A DNA stretch of 64,000 nt from Enterobacter bugandensis. Its GTDB lineage: Bacteria; Pseudomonadota; Gammaproteobacteria; Enterobacterales; Enterobacteriaceae. The position numbers and the translations under genes were made by a program. Below, piece after piece: positions 1 through 10,274 of the stretch (the stretch's first letter is position 1; every line of letters starts with the position of its first letter). The notes beneath the pieces were generated by a model, which did not search any database, was not told the origin of the DNA, and saw only the letters and a program-made list of their open reading frames with translations. The stretch is taken from NCBI RefSeq assembly GCF_900324475.1, contig NZ_LT992502.1, positions 3,782,001 to 3,846,000 of the forward strand, written 5' to 3'.

Positions 1-1805
1 TGAAAAGCGAGCTCAACCCAACTCAGCGCGATCACCTGCACACCATTGAACGTTCGGCCAATAACCTGCTGGCGATCATTAACGACGTGCTGGACTTCTC
101 CAAGCTGGAGGCCGGCAAACTGATTCTGGAGAGCATCCCGTTCCCGCTGCGCAGTACGCTCGATGAAGTGGTGACGCTGCTCGCGCACTCGTCGCACGAC
201 AAGGGCCTTGAGCTAACGCTCAATATTAAAAACGACGTGCCGGACAACGTTATTGGCGATCCGCTGCGCCTGCAGCAGGTCATTACCAATCTTGTCGGGA
301 ATGCCATTAAATTCACCGAAAGCGGCAATATCGACATCCTGGTAGAAAAACGCGCCATCAGTAATAACAAGGTGCAGATTGAGGTTCAAATCCGCGATAC
401 CGGTATCGGCATTCCGGAGCGGGATCAGTCGCGTCTGTTCCAGGCGTTCCGCCAGGCAGACGCCAGCATCTCCCGCCGCCATGGCGGTACCGGACTGGGG
501 CTGGTGATCACGCAGAGACTGGTAAACGAGATGGGCGGCGATATCTCTTTCCACAGCCAGCCAAACCGCGGCTCAACCTTCTGGTTCCATATTAACCTCG
601 ACCTCAATCCGAACGTGCTGACCGACGGCCCGGTGACGGACTGTCTGAAAGGTAAGCGCCTGGCCTACGTCGAGCCTAACGCGGCAGCGGCGCAGTGCGC
701 GCTGGATATCTTAAGCACCACGCCGCTGGAGGTGGTTTACAGTCCAACCTTCTCGGCCCTAGCCGTTGATCATTACGACATTTTGCTGATGGGGATCCCG
801 GTGACCTTTACCGGCGAGCTGACCATGCAGCAGGAGCGGCTGGCGAAAGCCGCGTCGATGACCGACTATCTGCTGCTGGCGCTGCCCTGCCACGCCCAGC
901 TTAATGCGGAAGAGTTGAAAAACGACGGTGCGGCCGCGTGCCTGCTTAAACCACTCACCGCGACCCGCCTGCTGCCCGCCCTCACGGAGTATTGCCGTCT
1001 TAGCCAGCACGCACTGCCGTTGATTAACGACGAGCAAAAACTGCCCATGAGCGTGATGGCGGTGGATGATAATCCGGCAAACCTGAAGCTAATCGGCGTA
1101 TTGCTGGAAGACCAGGTTCAGCATGTTGAGCTGTGTACCAGCGGCGCCCAGGCGGTTGAACTGGCTAAACAGATGCAGTTCGATTTAATTCTGATGGATA
1201 TTCAGATGCCGGGTATGGATGGCATTCGTGCCTGCGAGCTGATCCACCAGCTCCCGCATCAGCAGCAAACCCCGGTGATTGCGGTCACCGCGCATGCGAT
1301 GGCCGGTCAGAAAGAGAAGCTGCTGAGCGCCGGGATGAATGATTACCTGGCGAAACCTATCGACGAAGAGAAGCTTCATAACCTGCTGTTACGCTATAAG
1401 CCGGGGCACATTGGCGGAACATATACGGTTTTCAGCGAGCCGGTTGAGGTAAGCGTTAATCAAAATGCGACCTTTGACTGGCAGCTGGCGCTGCGCCAGG
1501 CGGCAGGGAAACCCGATTTAGCGCGAGAGATGCTGCAAATGCTGGTCGCGTTTCTGCCGGAGATCCGTAATAAGGTTGAAGAACAGCTGGTGGGCGAGAA
1601 CCCGGAAGAGCTGCTGGAAGCGATCCACAAGCTGCACGGCAGCTGCGGCTACAGCGGCGTACCGCGGCTGAAAAACCTCTGCCAACTGCTGGAGCAGCAG
1701 CTGCGCGCGGGTACGCCGGAATCGGAGCTTGAACCGGAGTTCCTGGAACTACTGGATGAGATGGATAACGTGACGCGGGAAGCGATGAAGGTGTTGGGGA
1801 GCTGA
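1..1805 (+). CDS. barA: BarA hybrid sensor histidine kinase (3' part)
   Basis: Inner-membrane tripartite sensor kinase of the BarA-UvrY system, which activates CsrB/CsrC sRNA transcription. The window starts inside the gene: the frame is open from base 3 and about 600 C-terminal residues are present of a family length near 918. The N-terminal sensor, HAMP and phosphoacceptor His of the HisKA domain lie upstream of the window. Visible in order: the end of HisKA; the HATPase with N box ([13 protein letters not shown]), G1 (DTGIGIP), F box (LFQAF) and G2 (GGTGLGL); a degenerate receiver-like linker; a true receiver with the acidic pair (VDDN), phospho-acceptor Asp in [13 protein letters not shown] and Lys in AKPID; and a C-terminal Hpt domain with its His in [12 protein letters not shown] pair follows the stop. 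Its regulatory target csrB lies 7.3 kb downstream. Confidence 0.97.
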   Translation, partial: KSELNPTQRDHLHTIERSANNLLAIINDVLDFSKLEAGKLILESIPFPLRSTLDEVVTLLAHSSHDKGLELTLNIKNDVPDNVIGDPLRLQQVITNLVGNAIKFTESGNIDILVEKRAISNNKVQIEVQIRDTGIGIPERDQSRLFQAFRQADASISRRHGGTGLGLVITQRLVNEMGGDISFHSQPNRGSTFWFHINLDLNPNVLTDGPVTDCLKGKRLAYVEPNAAAAQCALDILSTTPLEVVYSPTFSALAVDHYDILLMGIPVTFTGELTMQQERLAKAASMTDYLLLALPCHAQLNAEELKNDGAAACLLKPLTATRLLPALTEYCRLSQHALPLINDEQKLPMSVMAVDDNPANLKLIGVLLEDQVQHVELCTSGAQAVELAKQMQFDLILMDIQMPGMDGIRACELIHQLPHQQQTPVIAVTAHAMAGQKEKLLSAGMNDYLAKPIDEEKLHNLLLRYKPGHIGGTYTVFSEPVEVSVNQNATFDWQLALRQAAGKPDLAREMLQMLVAFLPEIRNKVEEQLVGENPEELLEAIHKLHGSCGYSGVPRLKNLCQLLEQQLRAGTPESELEPEFLELLDEMDNVTREAMKVLGS

Positions 1806-1812
1806 GGTAAAA

Positions 1813-1886
1813 GCCCGGTGGCGCTACGCTTACCGGGCCTACAGGTGCGCTAACGTAGGCCGGGTAAGGCGAAGCCACCACCCGGC
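1813..1886. repeat. REP pair (BIME) between barA and garK
   Basis: Two REP palindromes in opposite orientation, 1813-1838 (GCCCGGTGGCG...ACCGGGC) and 1859-1886 (GCCGGGTAAGGCG...CACCCGGC), separated by about 20 bases. They fill the gap between the convergent 3' ends of barA and the glycerate kinase gene. Such elements are typical of enterobacterial intergenic space and can stabilise 3' ends or bind gyrase or IHF. Confidence 0.85.
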
Positions 1887-1894
1887 AATCACAG

Positions 1895-3034
1895 TTAAAA
1901 TGCCTGCCCTACTTTCAGCACCGCCGCGATATTCCTTGCGGCCATCTGTACATTCGCGCTGGCATTTTCCAGCGCGTCCTCCAGCGAGCAGATGGTGTAG
2001 ATCACGCTAAACACCGCGTCTAAGCCGTGATCGTGTACCACGCCAACATCCGCCGTCAGGCTGCCTGCAATGCCTATCACGGGCTTATTAAAGCGTTTCG
2101 CCACTTTCGCCACTCCTACCGGCACTTTGCCGTGGATCGTCTGGCTGTCGATGCGGCCTTCCCCGGTGATCACCAGATCCGCATCGGCCACCTGGTCGGC
2201 CAGGTGTAGCGCATCGGTCACAATCTCAATGCCCTGGCGCAACTGCGCGCCACAAAAAGCGTACAGCGCTGCGCCCATGCCACCCGCCGCACCGCCGCCA
2301 GCAAGGTTGAGCACATCAATGTCCAGATCCCGGGCAATGACTCTTGCATAGTGCGCAAGCGCGTTGTCCAGGGTGACGATCATCTCGGGTGTGGCGCCCT
2401 TTTGCGGGCCAAATACCGCTGACGCGCCATCCTTACCGGTGAGCGGATTCGTCACATCGCAGGCGACTTCTATCCGGCACTCCGCCAGACGCTGGTCGAG
2501 GCCGCTCAGGTCGATCCGCGCAAGCTTATCCAGCTCGCCCCCACCCTGCCCCAGCGGCTGTTCATTGTCGTCCAGCAGCTTCGCCCCCAGCGCCTGCACC
2601 ATCCCGGCGCCGCCGTCATTGGTGGCGCTGCCGCCGATACCGATGATGATATGCTTAACGCCCGCATCCAGCGCGTGGCGGATAAGTTCCCCCGTGCCCC
2701 AGGAGGTCGTTTTCAGAGGGTCACGCAGTGAAGGGGCTACCAGTTCCAGACCGCTTGCCGCCGCCATTTCAATAAAGGCGCTCTGCTCGTCACCGGATAT
2801 CCCATAAAACCCGTCCACGCGCTCGCCCAGCGGACCGGTCACCGGAACGTGCACAATGCGTCCCCGGGTTGCCGCGATCATCGCCTCAACCGTGCCTTCA
2901 CCACCATCAGCGACCGGCAGTTTGACGTACTCCGCCTCAGGGAAAATCTCGCGAAAACCGCGCTCGATCGCTGTCGCAACCTCAAGCGCACTCAAACTTT
3001 CCTTATACGAGTCCGGTGCGATAACAATTTTCAT
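1895..3034 (-). CDS. garK: Glycerate 2-kinase (GarK/GlxK family)
   Basis: Phosphorylates D-glycerate to 2-phosphoglycerate with ATP, the last step feeding D-glucarate/galactarate carbon into glycolysis. The 379 residues match the usual family length. It has the family N-terminus MKIVIAPDSYKESLSA, the glycine-rich IIIGIGGSATNDGGAGMVQ and the later GPQKGA and TGEGRIDSQTIHGK signatures. The ATG is preceded by an AAGGA-type site. It follows gudD on the same strand after a 77-base gap with a small hairpin, so it is probably the distal gene of gudP-gudX-gudD-garK. In E. coli garK belongs to the separate garPLRK operon. The paralogue GlxK has the same fold and reaction, so the symbol is chosen from context. 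Confidence 0.88.
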   Translation of the reverse strand: MKIVIAPDSYKESLSALEVATAIERGFREIFPEAEYVKLPVADGGEGTVEAMIAATRGRIVHVPVTGPLGERVDGFYGISGDEQSAFIEMAAASGLELVAPSLRDPLKTTSWGTGELIRHALDAGVKHIIIGIGGSATNDGGAGMVQALGAKLLDDNEQPLGQGGGELDKLARIDLSGLDQRLAECRIEVACDVTNPLTGKDGASAVFGPQKGATPEMIVTLDNALAHYARVIARDLDIDVLNLAGGGAAGGMGAALYAFCGAQLRQGIEIVTDALHLADQVADADLVITGEGRIDSQTIHGKVPVGVAKVAKRFNKPVIGIAGSLTADVGVVHDHGLDAVFSVIYTICSLEDALENASANVQMAARNIAAVLKVGQAF

Positions 3035-3083
3035 AAGCCATCCTTACGCATAGTCGTTACGTTAAGCATACACCACGTAGGAA

Positions 3084-3101
3084 ACCGCTCATGGGAGCGG
3101 T
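3084..3101 (-). other. Hairpin between gudD and garK
   Basis: On the minus strand the gap holds a 7-bp stem ACCGCTC / GAGCGGT with a four-base loop, followed by TTCC rather than a U-tract. It is too weak for an efficient terminator but could act as a processing or partial attenuation point that lowers or stabilises the distal kinase message. Confidence 0.4.
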
Positions 3102-3111
3102 CCCAATGCGT

Positions 3112-4449
3112 TTATCGTACCATGCACGGACGTTTATTGTCGAATGTCCAGTCAGGGATCAGGTACTGCATCGCCATCGCGTCGTCGCGCGCGCCCAGAC
3201 CGTGTTTTTGATACAGCTCGTGTGCTTTCATTACCTGATCCATATCCAGCTCGACGCCCAACCCCGGCGTGGACGGCACCTGCACCATGCCACCTTTGAT
3301 CTCAAACGGCTCTTTGGTGAGGCGCTGGTTACCCTCCTGCCAGATCCAGTGCGTATCGATAGCGGTAATGGTGCCCGGCGCGGCGGCGGCGACGTGGGTA
3401 AACATCGCCAGCGACACGTCAAAATGGTTGTTGGAGTGCGAGCCCCAGGTCAGGCCAAACTCGTGGCACATCTGCGCCACGCGAACCGAGCCCTGCATTG
3501 TCCAGAAGTGCGGGTCCGCCAGTGGGATATCCACCGATTGCAGAGAGAGCGTGTGCCCCATCTGACGCCAGTCGGTGGCGATCATATTGGTCGCGGTCGG
3601 TAGCCCCGTAGCGCGACGGAATTCCGCCATGACTTCGCGGCCCGAAAAGCCTTGCTCAGCCCCGCACGGATCTTCCGCGTACGCCAGCACGCCTTTCAGC
3701 TGCTTGCCAATATCGATCGCTTCATCAAGCGACCACGCGCCGTTCGGATCCAGCGTCACGCGCGCCTGCGGGAAACGTTTTGCCAGCGCGGTAATGGCCT
3801 CCGCCTCCTCTTCCCCCGCCAGCACGCCGCCTTTCAGTTTGAAATCATTGAAGCCATATTTTTCATAGGCGGCTTCTGCCAGCCGCACCACCGCATCCGG
3901 GGTCATCGCTTCTTCGTGACGAACGCGGTACCAGTCACATTGCTCATCCGGCTGGCTCTGATACGGCAGCGGCGTCAGCTTGCGGTCGCCGACAAAGAAC
4001 AGATAGCCGAGCATCTCCACTTCACTGCGCTGCTGGCCCTCGCCCAGCAGCGACGCGACGTTAACGCCCAGGTGCTGGCCCAGCAGATCCAGCATCGCGG
4101 CTTCAATGCCGGTCACCACGTGGATAGTGGTGCGCAAATCGAAGGTTTGCAGACCGCGGCCGCCGGCATCGCGCTCGGCAAAGGTGTTGCGCACGGTGTT
4201 GAGGACATTTTTGTACTCACCCAGCGTTTTGCCCACCACCAGCGGAATGGCATCCTCCAGCGTTTTGCGGATCTTCTCCCCGCCCGGAATTTCCCCCACG
4301 CCGGTATGGCCGGCATTGTCTTTGATAATGACAATATTGCGCGTGAAGAACGGCGCATGCGCCCCGCTCAGGTTCATCAGCATGCTGTCATGACCTGCGA
4401 CCGGAATGATTTGCATGGAGGTGACGACAGGGGTCGTAAAAGTACTCAT
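3112..4449 (-). CDS. gudD: Glucarate dehydratase
   Basis: Cytoplasmic enolase-superfamily enzyme that dehydrates D-glucarate (and L-idarate) to 5-keto-4-deoxy-D-glucarate. The 445 residues are within one of E. coli GudD. The C-terminal barrel carries the KxK base motif (FKLKGGV), Mg ligands in [13 protein letters not shown] and ATNMIAT, and the catalytic His in GSHSNNHF. It is preceded on the same strand by gudX (15-base gap) and followed by garK, so it is transcribed with the transporter gudP. The neighbouring gudX is a close paralogue; this copy is the better match to the active dehydratase. Confidence 0.96.
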   Translation of the reverse strand: MSTFTTPVVTSMQIIPVAGHDSMLMNLSGAHAPFFTRNIVIIKDNAGHTGVGEIPGGEKIRKTLEDAIPLVVGKTLGEYKNVLNTVRNTFAERDAGGRGLQTFDLRTTIHVVTGIEAAMLDLLGQHLGVNVASLLGEGQQRSEVEMLGYLFFVGDRKLTPLPYQSQPDEQCDWYRVRHEEAMTPDAVVRLAEAAYEKYGFNDFKLKGGVLAGEEEAEAITALAKRFPQARVTLDPNGAWSLDEAIDIGKQLKGVLAYAEDPCGAEQGFSGREVMAEFRRATGLPTATNMIATDWRQMGHTLSLQSVDIPLADPHFWTMQGSVRVAQMCHEFGLTWGSHSNNHFDVSLAMFTHVAAAAPGTITAIDTHWIWQEGNQRLTKEPFEIKGGMVQVPSTPGLGVELDMDQVMKAHELYQKHGLGARDDAMAMQYLIPDWTFDNKRPCMVR

Positions 4450-4464
4450 CGTGTAATCCTTTTA

Positions 4465-5808
4465 TCAGTGACGTCCAAAAACAGGGCGCTTACGGTCAAA
4501 TGTCCAGCCGGGGATAAGGTACTGCATCGGGCCCGCGTCGTTACGCGCGCCGCCCGGTAGCTTTTTATACGCCTCATGGGCTTTATGAACCTGATCCCAG
4601 TCAAGCTCCACGCCCAGCCCCGGCGCATCGGGTACGGCAATTTTACCGTTTTTGATCTCCAGCGGATTTTTCGTCAGGCGAGCTTCGCCTTCCTGCCAAA
4701 TCCAGTGGGTGTCGATGGCGGTCGGGTTACCCGGCGCCGCCGCGCCAACGTGGGTAAACATTGCCAGCGAGATATCGAAATGGTTGTTGGAGTGGCAGCC
4801 CCAGGTCAGGCCCCAGTCATCGCACAGCTGCGCCACGCGCACCGCGCCGGAGAGCGTCCAGAAGTGCGGGTCTGCCAGCGGAATGTCGACGGCGTTCAGC
4901 ATCACCGCGTGGCCCATTTCGCGCCAGTTGGTGGCGATCATATTGGTCGCAACCGGCAGCCCGGTTGCGCGGCGGAATTCGGCCATCACCTCGCGGCCTG
5001 AGAAGCCCTGCTCCGCGCCGCACGGGTCTTCCGCGTAGGTCAGCACGTCCCCGAGACCTTTACACAGGCTAATCGCCTCATCCAGCAGCCAGGCGCCGTT
5101 CGGGTCAACGGTGATGCGCGCCTCCGGGAAGCGTTTTTTCAGCGCCCGGGCTGTTTCAATCTCCTGCTCGCCGGGCAGCACGCCGCCTTTCAGCTTGAAA
5201 TCCTTAAAGCCGTAGCGATCCTGCGCAGCTTCAGCCAGGCGCACAACCGTCTCGCTGGAGAGCGCTTCCTGATGGCGCAGCTGATACCAGTCGTGGTCAC
5301 CCGGTGAACGAGCCAGATAGGGGAGATCGGTTTTATTGCGATCGCCAACGTAGAACAGATAGCCCAGCACGGTGACCGCATCGCGCTGTTTGCCCGGCCC
5401 CAGCAGTTCGCAGACCGGAACGTTAAGGGCTTTACCGAGTAAATCCAGCAGCGCCGCTTCCAGGGCGGCGACCGCATTGACGCGCAGTTCAAACGTCCAC
5501 GCGCCCTTGCCGAAGGTATCAAAGTCCGCCGACTGATTGCCCTTATGCACCCGCTGAACCACCTTGTTCAGACGAGCCACTTCCTGACCCACGACCTGTG
5601 GAATAGCCTCTACCAGGGTCTGGTAGATCACTTCCCCGCCGGGGGCTTCACCCACCCCGGTATTGCCTGCGCTATCGGTCAGCACCACGATATTGCGGGT
5701 AAACCATGCGTTATGCGCGCCGCCAATATTGAGCAGCATGCTGTCCTGACCGGCCACCGGGATAACTTTCATTTCCGTGACGATAGGGCTTGATTGTGTT
5801 GTCATCAT
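4465..5808 (-). CDS. gudX: Glucarate dehydratase-related protein
   Basis: Enolase-superfamily paralogue of GudD, 447 residues. It retains the KxK motif ([13 protein letters not shown]), the DPNGAW and [15 protein letters not shown] segments and the His in CHSNNHF, so all obvious catalytic residues are present. The family member GlucDRP of E. coli is known to have weak activity on glucarate/idarate, so its physiological role is unclear. Its ATG overlaps the gudP stop as ATGA, pointing to translational coupling with the transporter. The tandem arrangement gudX-gudD reflects an old duplication that is conserved in E. coli. Confidence 0.94.
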   Translation of the reverse strand: MMTTQSSPIVTEMKVIPVAGQDSMLLNIGGAHNAWFTRNIVVLTDSAGNTGVGEAPGGEVIYQTLVEAIPQVVGQEVARLNKVVQRVHKGNQSADFDTFGKGAWTFELRVNAVAALEAALLDLLGKALNVPVCELLGPGKQRDAVTVLGYLFYVGDRNKTDLPYLARSPGDHDWYQLRHQEALSSETVVRLAEAAQDRYGFKDFKLKGGVLPGEQEIETARALKKRFPEARITVDPNGAWLLDEAISLCKGLGDVLTYAEDPCGAEQGFSGREVMAEFRRATGLPVATNMIATNWREMGHAVMLNAVDIPLADPHFWTLSGAVRVAQLCDDWGLTWGCHSNNHFDISLAMFTHVGAAAPGNPTAIDTHWIWQEGEARLTKNPLEIKNGKIAVPDAPGLGVELDWDQVHKAHEAYKKLPGGARNDAGPMQYLIPGWTFDRKRPVFGRH

Positions 5809-7160
5809 CCGCGCTCCACAACAGGTTTAAGTTCGACGCGTTTAATATCGCCCACCAGCACCAGGTAACTCAGCACCGCCACCAGGGCATGCACACCAAC
5901 GTAGATTAGCGCGCCGTTGAAAGACCCCGTGGTGCCGACGATGTAGCCGATAGCGATAGGCGTGACAATCCCGGAAACGTTGCCGAACATATTGAACAGA
6001 CCGCCGCTCAGGCCGCTAATCTCTTTCGGTGCCGTATCCGCCATCACCGCCCAGCCCAGCGCGCCAATCCCTTTGCCGAAGAAGGCCATCGCCATAAAGC
6101 CGATAATCATCCACTCGGCACTGACGTAGTTACAGAACACCATGGTCATGGAGAGCAGCATGCCGAGCACAATCGGCGTTTTACGCGCGATGTTCAGCGA
6201 ACCCGTGCGGCGCATCAGCCAGTCGGAAATGACCCCGCCAAGCACGCCGCCGATGAAGCCGCAGATTGCCGGGACCGAGGCAACAAACCCCGCTTTGAGG
6301 ATCGACATGCCGCGCGCCTGCACCAGATAAACCGGGAACCAGGTGATAAAGAAGTAAGTTAAGGCGTTGATACAGTACTGACCGAGATAGATACCGATCA
6401 TCATGCGCGAGCCGACGAGCTGCTTGATCTGCGCCCATTTCTGGCTGAAGGGGACTTTTGCTTTGTCAGATTTCTGATCCATATTGATCAGCGCCCCGCC
6501 CTCAGCAATGTATTCCAGCTCCTTCTTGTTCACGCCAGGGTGCTGATTCGGTTCGTGGATCACTTTCAGCCAGATAAAGCTGATGACGATCCCAAGCCCG
6601 CCCATAAAGAAGAAGACGTGCGACCAGCCCACCTCATGCGTCAGCCAGCCCATAATGGGCGCAAAGATCACCGTTGCGAAATACTGGGCGGAGTTAAAAA
6701 TTGCCACCGCTGTTCCCCTCTCCTGCGCAGGAAACCAGGCCGCGACAATGCGGCTGTTGCCCGGGAAGGAAGGGGCTTCCGCCAGGCCTACCAGAAAGCG
6801 CAGCGTAAAGAGCGCCACGATAATGCCAAAGCCGCTGAAGATATCGACGAAACCCTGCAAAAGGGTAAAAGCAGACCAGATAAAGATGGACCAGAAATAG
6901 ACGCGTTTAGAGCCAAAACGGTCCAGCAGCCAGCCGCCAGGAATTTGGCCGATGACGTAGGCCCACGAGAATGCAGAGAAAACGTAACCCATGCCCACCG
7001 GATCAAGGCCGATGTCTTTTGCCATTTCCGAGCCGGCAATCGACAGCGTGGCGCGGTCACCATAGTTAAAGGACGTGACGATAAACAGCATCACCACTAT
7101 CCAGTAGCGGGCATTAGTGCGCTTTTCAGCGCTGCTCGCTGCGTGGCTTAATGTACTCAT
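5805..7160 (-). CDS. gudP: D-glucarate transporter (MFS, ACS family)
   Basis: Inner-membrane proton symporter for D-glucarate, 12 predicted membrane segments. I place the start at the ATG giving [10 protein letters not shown] (451 residues), which matches the E. coli protein and has AGGAG eight bases upstream; an ATG 16 codons earlier is possible but lacks a family match. Conserved features include [12 protein letters not shown] in segment 1, the DRFGSKR loop and the long cytoplasmic loop near [17 protein letters not shown]. It is the first gene of the leftward gud operon. The 290 bases upstream hold the promoter and a REP element; I could not identify a CdaR site. Confidence 0.95.
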   Translation of the reverse strand: MSTLSHAASSAEKRTNARYWIVVMLFIVTSFNYGDRATLSIAGSEMAKDIGLDPVGMGYVFSAFSWAYVIGQIPGGWLLDRFGSKRVYFWSIFIWSAFTLLQGFVDIFSGFGIIVALFTLRFLVGLAEAPSFPGNSRIVAAWFPAQERGTAVAIFNSAQYFATVIFAPIMGWLTHEVGWSHVFFFMGGLGIVISFIWLKVIHEPNQHPGVNKKELEYIAEGGALINMDQKSDKAKVPFSQKWAQIKQLVGSRMMIGIYLGQYCINALTYFFITWFPVYLVQARGMSILKAGFVASVPAICGFIGGVLGGVISDWLMRRTGSLNIARKTPIVLGMLLSMTMVFCNYVSAEWMIIGFMAMAFFGKGIGALGWAVMADTAPKEISGLSGGLFNMFGNVSGIVTPIAIGYIVGTTGSFNGALIYVGVHALVAVLSYLVLVGDIKRVELKPVVERG

Positions 7161-7416
7161 TGTTGCACTCCTGAAACATAGCTTTCGCCTGTTCATTCTG
7201 TACAGCACCGGTAGGGTAATCAGAATGAGATAAGTTTTGTCGTTTTAGTACGGCGTGAAGCCGTTTTATTGTGACCGGAAAAGTATATGAAGGAGTGACA
7301 GGTTCGCTCACCGTGCAGAAACACAACATTGATGAGTGTGGGGAACGTGGTTTGAGGCATAAGCCCAAAGCAGTGGAAGATACTTCACGGAATTGAGGAT
7401 TTGATGCGGCTTTGTT

Positions 7417-7444
7417 GCCGGGTGGCGGCTACGCCTTACCCGGC
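7417..7444. repeat. REP element
   Basis: Single REP palindrome GCCGGGTGGCG...TTACCCGGC directly after the yqcA stop, in the 292-base gap between gudP and yqcA. The rest of that gap must contain the gud operon promoter; no other element was recognised in it. Confidence 0.8.
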
Positions 7445-7452
7445 CTACGAAA

Positions 7453-7902
7453 CTATTTAAGTAGCGTTGCCCAGTGTTCAACCCACGGGTTCGACTCGCT
7501 TTCGGGTTCAGGATGCTCACCGGCATCAATCAACAGCATCTCGCCGACGCGCTGGGCGCTCTGTTCCTGAAGAAGCGCATCGAACTGCTTGCCGCCGCCG
7601 CAGAAGTTGGCGTAAGAGCTATCGCCGAGGGCAATAATGCCGTAGTGGACGTCCGGCTGGTAGCCAAGCCGATCTTTAATGCCCTGGAAAAGCGGCACGA
7701 TACTGTCCGGGAGATCGCCCTGACCGGTGGTGGAGGTCACTACCAGAATGTATTTATCTTTATACTTTTCCCAGTCCGCCAGTTCCGGGTCTTCATAGAC
7801 CGTGGCTTTATGGCCCTGGCTTGTCAAAATCGCCTCAGCCTCTTCCGCTACCAGCAGCGAGTTGCCATACATCGTGCCGACAAAAATGCCTACTTCAGCC
7901 AT
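7453..7902 (-). CDS. yqcA: Flavodoxin YqcA
   Basis: Small FMN electron carrier, 149 residues, the same as in E. coli. The N-terminal phosphate-binding loop is visible as GTMYGNS at residues 9-15, followed by [11 protein letters not shown] and [12 protein letters not shown], which line the flavin. It belongs to the short-chain MioC/YqcA-type flavodoxins. It is 24 bases downstream of truC on the same strand and forms the tail of yqcC-truC-yqcA. Physiological partner unknown; a link to tRNA modification is suggested only by the conserved neighbourhood. Confidence 0.95.
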   Translation of the reverse strand: MAEVGIFVGTMYGNSLLVAEEAEAILTSQGHKATVYEDPELADWEKYKDKYILVVTSTTGQGDLPDSIVPLFQGIKDRLGYQPDVHYGIIALGDSSYANFCGGGKQFDALLQEQSAQRVGEMLLIDAGEHPEPESESNPWVEHWATLLK

Positions 7903-7926
7903 GCTTTGCTCCCGTAATTATTGCGC

Positions 7927-8703
7927 TTACCGTTCATCCTGAACGTTGCCTGATACAAACTCAACCCTTTCATTTTCGGGGAGTTGTCCCCGCCAGCCAA
8001 ACTGTGACAACGCCTGCATCCAGACGTCGTCCAGCCCGGCACGAATAATCAGTGGTTCACCGGTAAACGGGTGAGTCAGGCTAAGCTCGCTGGCGTGAAG
8101 CATCAGTCTGTTACAGCCAAAATGCTCTGCCGCGCTGCGGTTCTGGCGCAGATCGCCGTGCTTGCTGTCGCCAATAATCGGGTGGCGCAGGTGCGCAAGA
8201 TGACGGCGAAGCTGGTGCTTGCGTCCGGTTTTGGGCAAAAGCTCAACCAGGCTGTAGCGTGTGGTGGGGAATTTGCTGGTTGCTACCGGCATTTCCGTTG
8301 TCGCCATGCCGCGATAATCCGTCACCGCGGGCTGCGGGCCTTTGTCATCGCGGGCAAATTTATCGGCGATTTTGTCCAGCTCCTCCACCAGCGGATAGTC
8401 CAGCGTGGCGGATTCGGTCAGCCAGCCACGAACGATCGCGTGGTAGCGCTTCTGGATCTGGTGCTGTTCGAACTGCTGCGCCAGCAGGCGGCCCGCCTCG
8501 CTGGAAAGCCCCATCAGCAGCACGCCGGAAGTCGGTCTGTCGAGGCGGTGCGCGGTAAACACATGCTGACCAATCTGGTCGCGCACGGTTTGCATCACCA
8601 CCACTTTCTCATCGCGATCCAGCCAGCTGCGGTGCACCAGCCAGCCAGACGGTTTATTCACCGCCACCAGCCACTCGTCCTGATAGAGGATTTCCAGCGT
8701 CAT
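7927..8703 (-). CDS. truC: tRNA pseudouridine(65) synthase
   Basis: Makes pseudouridine at position 65 of tRNA-Ile and tRNA-Asp. The 258 residues belong to the RluA family, with the catalytic Asp at residue 55 in the motif AHRLDRPTSG and the KPSGWLVHRS and RKHQLRRHLAHLRHPIIGD signatures. Its ATG overlaps the yqcC stop (ATGA), so translation is probably coupled to yqcC. Confidence 0.96.
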   Translation of the reverse strand: MTLEILYQDEWLVAVNKPSGWLVHRSWLDRDEKVVVMQTVRDQIGQHVFTAHRLDRPTSGVLLMGLSSEAGRLLAQQFEQHQIQKRYHAIVRGWLTESATLDYPLVEELDKIADKFARDDKGPQPAVTDYRGMATTEMPVATSKFPTTRYSLVELLPKTGRKHQLRRHLAHLRHPIIGDSKHGDLRQNRSAAEHFGCNRLMLHASELSLTHPFTGEPLIIRAGLDDVWMQALSQFGWRGQLPENERVEFVSGNVQDER

Positions 8704-9029
8704 GCCTCTTCACCGGCAAACAGGGCGTCCAGTTTTTCCAGCTCAACCAGCATCACATCGCGCGCAGGGTGCGTCGCCTCAAGCGCCATTTCATAGTAGG
8801 GAGAAACGGCGAACGCCTGCGGCAAAGGGTGGCCGCCTTCCAGCAGCGCGTGCATGCGCGGAATTAATACCCACTGGAGCCACTCGAACGGTGCCAGCGT
8901 ATCCAGGCAGAATGGCTGGGTACTGGCAAACGCTTCCGGATTCGGCGCGGTCTCCTGCCACAGCTGATGCTGGCGCAAAAGGGCTTCGATGGCGTGCAAC
9001 TGAGCACGAACGCTATCGTGTTGCGTCAT
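8700..9029 (-). CDS. yqcC: YqcC family protein
   Basis: Conserved protein of unknown function, 109 residues. I use the ATG giving MTQHDSVRAQLHAIEALL, which fits the E. coli length; a longer upstream reading runs into the csrB terminator and is not credible. Visible features are a helical N-terminus and the conserved segment PFEWLQWVLIPRMHALL. It heads the leftward yqcC-truC-yqcA unit and its promoter lies just downstream of the csrB terminator. Confidence 0.92.
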   Translation of the reverse strand: MTQHDSVRAQLHAIEALLRQHQLWQETAPNPEAFASTQPFCLDTLAPFEWLQWVLIPRMHALLEGGHPLPQAFAVSPYYEMALEATHPARDVMLVELEKLDALFAGEEA

Positions 9030-9087
9030 AGTAACCTCAACTGAAAAAGTGAACGGCGCGCAGCATAGCATTGCGGAAGACAGAAAT

Positions 9088-9449
9088 AAAAAAGGGAGCA
9101 CTGTAAAAACAGTGCTCCCGGTTCGTTTCGCAGCATTCCAGCTACAATTCGTGCTCCCTGCTCTTCCGTGACAACTTTTCCTGATGCCCGAAGGCCTGGT
9201 CATCCTTATACCTTTTGCATCCTGCACACATCTTCCTGACGTGTTTGTTTCATCCTGAAACGTCCTGGCCTTCCTGACCCACCGACCATCCTGTTCGGTT
9301 CTCGTTCTCCTTCCTGGAGGTGTCCCTTACGCGTCCTGCGTTATCCTTTTGCTTCATCCTGAAGCCTTCCTGCAGCGCCATCCTGACGTGTCCTGAGTAA
9401 GAAACGCCATCATCCTGATGTTCGTTTCTCGTGTCGGCGTCCTGTCGAC
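9088..9449 (-). ncRNA. csrB: CsrB, CsrA-sequestering small RNA
   Basis: About 362-nt regulatory RNA between yqcC and syd, the E. coli position. On the transcribed strand it begins GTCGACAGGA and ends in a strong terminator, stem GGGAGCACTG / CAGTGCTCCC followed by a T-run. I count 15 CAGGA motifs plus further AGGA and GGGA motifs, most lying in small hairpin loops (for example CATCAGGATGATG and TTCAGGATGAA). Each GGA loop is a CsrA-binding site, so one RNA titrates many CsrA dimers. The segment GTAGCTGGAATGCTGCGAAACG before the terminator is also conserved. A UvrY box lies about 180 bases upstream of the 5' end. No protein is encoded here. Confidence 0.96.
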
Positions 9450-9622
9450 GGAGATAGAATCCGCTATTCCGCTTCGTCTTACAACCCACCCTTGCAGCAC
9501 TGTAAGCCGTAAGAAATCCCTAAAAAAGATGCGATGAACAACTAATTCTTTGAAAAACAGAGTGATATTAATCTGAATTAAATAAGGCAATACTGAATGA
9601 TCCAGCGATCTCTCACAAACCT

Positions 9623-9640
9623 TGTAAGAGATCTCTCACA
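9623..9640 (-). promoter_or_regulatory. UvrY (SirA) box of csrB
   Basis: The 18-base sequence TGTAAGAGATCTCTCACA is a near-perfect palindrome matching the known UvrY/SirA site (TGTAAG-N6-CTTACA type). Its centre is about 182 bases upstream of the csrB 5' end, close to the spacing in E. coli. A second half-site (GATCTCTCACA) lies at about 9607-9617. The site is within the 210-base gap between csrB and the 3' end of syd. Confidence 0.85.
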
Positions 9641-9659
9641 CGCGCCGTAGCATCATGGA

Positions 9660-10205
9660 TTACAGAAGTGGCTCAAGCCGGGTAAGGAAATCCGCAAGAG
9701 AGGGGGCGAGCGTTTCGCGATTGCGGGTACCGATGGTCTCTTTAATCACTTCCCCGGACAGGTTGCAGACGGATATCACATCCAGTTCGCTGTCCAGCGT
9801 GGCAATAAAGAGCGTCGGAGAAAGCTTAAGGCGTTTTTGCGTGACCAGATGACCAATCAGGTTTTCCTGAACACGCTGCAGATCGTCTTCGCTCCAGGTC
9901 TGCAACAGCGTCAGCGTCAAATCACCCAAGCGCGCGGGCATATCCCCTGCAAACTGCGTGGCATAAAACGCGTGAACCGCTGGTTGTACCACAAGGTCCA
10001 TAGCCCGTTCAACCGCATTTACATTTTGCTCAGCGGTATTGGGCTTCGGCTGCCAGATAACATAGTCATCCTGCGAAGAGATAATGCACGGCGACGGCAC
10101 GCCATATAAATCAGCGCTTTGCGGCCATGTTCCGTGCTTTTCATGCCACGCGTCGCAATAGCGGGTTGTGAAGGTAGTAAGGGCATTTGCAGATTCGATG
10201 TCCAC
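9660..10205 (-). CDS. syd: SecY-interacting protein Syd
   Basis: Peripheral cytoplasmic protein that binds the SecY cytosolic loops and can dissociate abnormal SecYEG complexes. The 181 residues equal the E. coli length; conserved stretches include [25 protein letters not shown] and [16 protein letters not shown]. The start is GTG. It is divergent from queF, with a 69-base shared promoter gap, and its 3' end faces the csrB upstream region. Confidence 0.94.
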   Translation of the reverse strand: MDIESANALTTFTTRYCDAWHEKHGTWPQSADLYGVPSPCIISSQDDYVIWQPKPNTAEQNVNAVERAMDLVVQPAVHAFYATQFAGDMPARLGDLTLTLLQTWSEDDLQRVQENLIGHLVTQKRLKLSPTLFIATLDSELDVISVCNLSGEVIKETIGTRNRETLAPSLADFLTRLEPLL

Positions 10206-10274
10206 CGATTTCTCTCTTCTTGTAAGACAGGATAAACTCTGCCCATAAGTGTACCTGTAAAGTGGCTATGAAAC

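Noticed and set aside
3652..4560. 302-residue plus-strand frame
   Set aside because: Antisense of gudD with low-complexity His/Arg/Gln composition.
8385..8671. Chi sequences (for example CCACCAGC at 8385-8392 and 8664-8671), and others across the window
   Set aside because: Chi is frequent throughout enterobacterial chromosomes; no local excess was evident by eye.
9250..9590. Two minus-strand frames of about 78 residues over csrB and its upstream region
   Set aside because: They lie in or across the sRNA and its upstream region, with no family resemblance.
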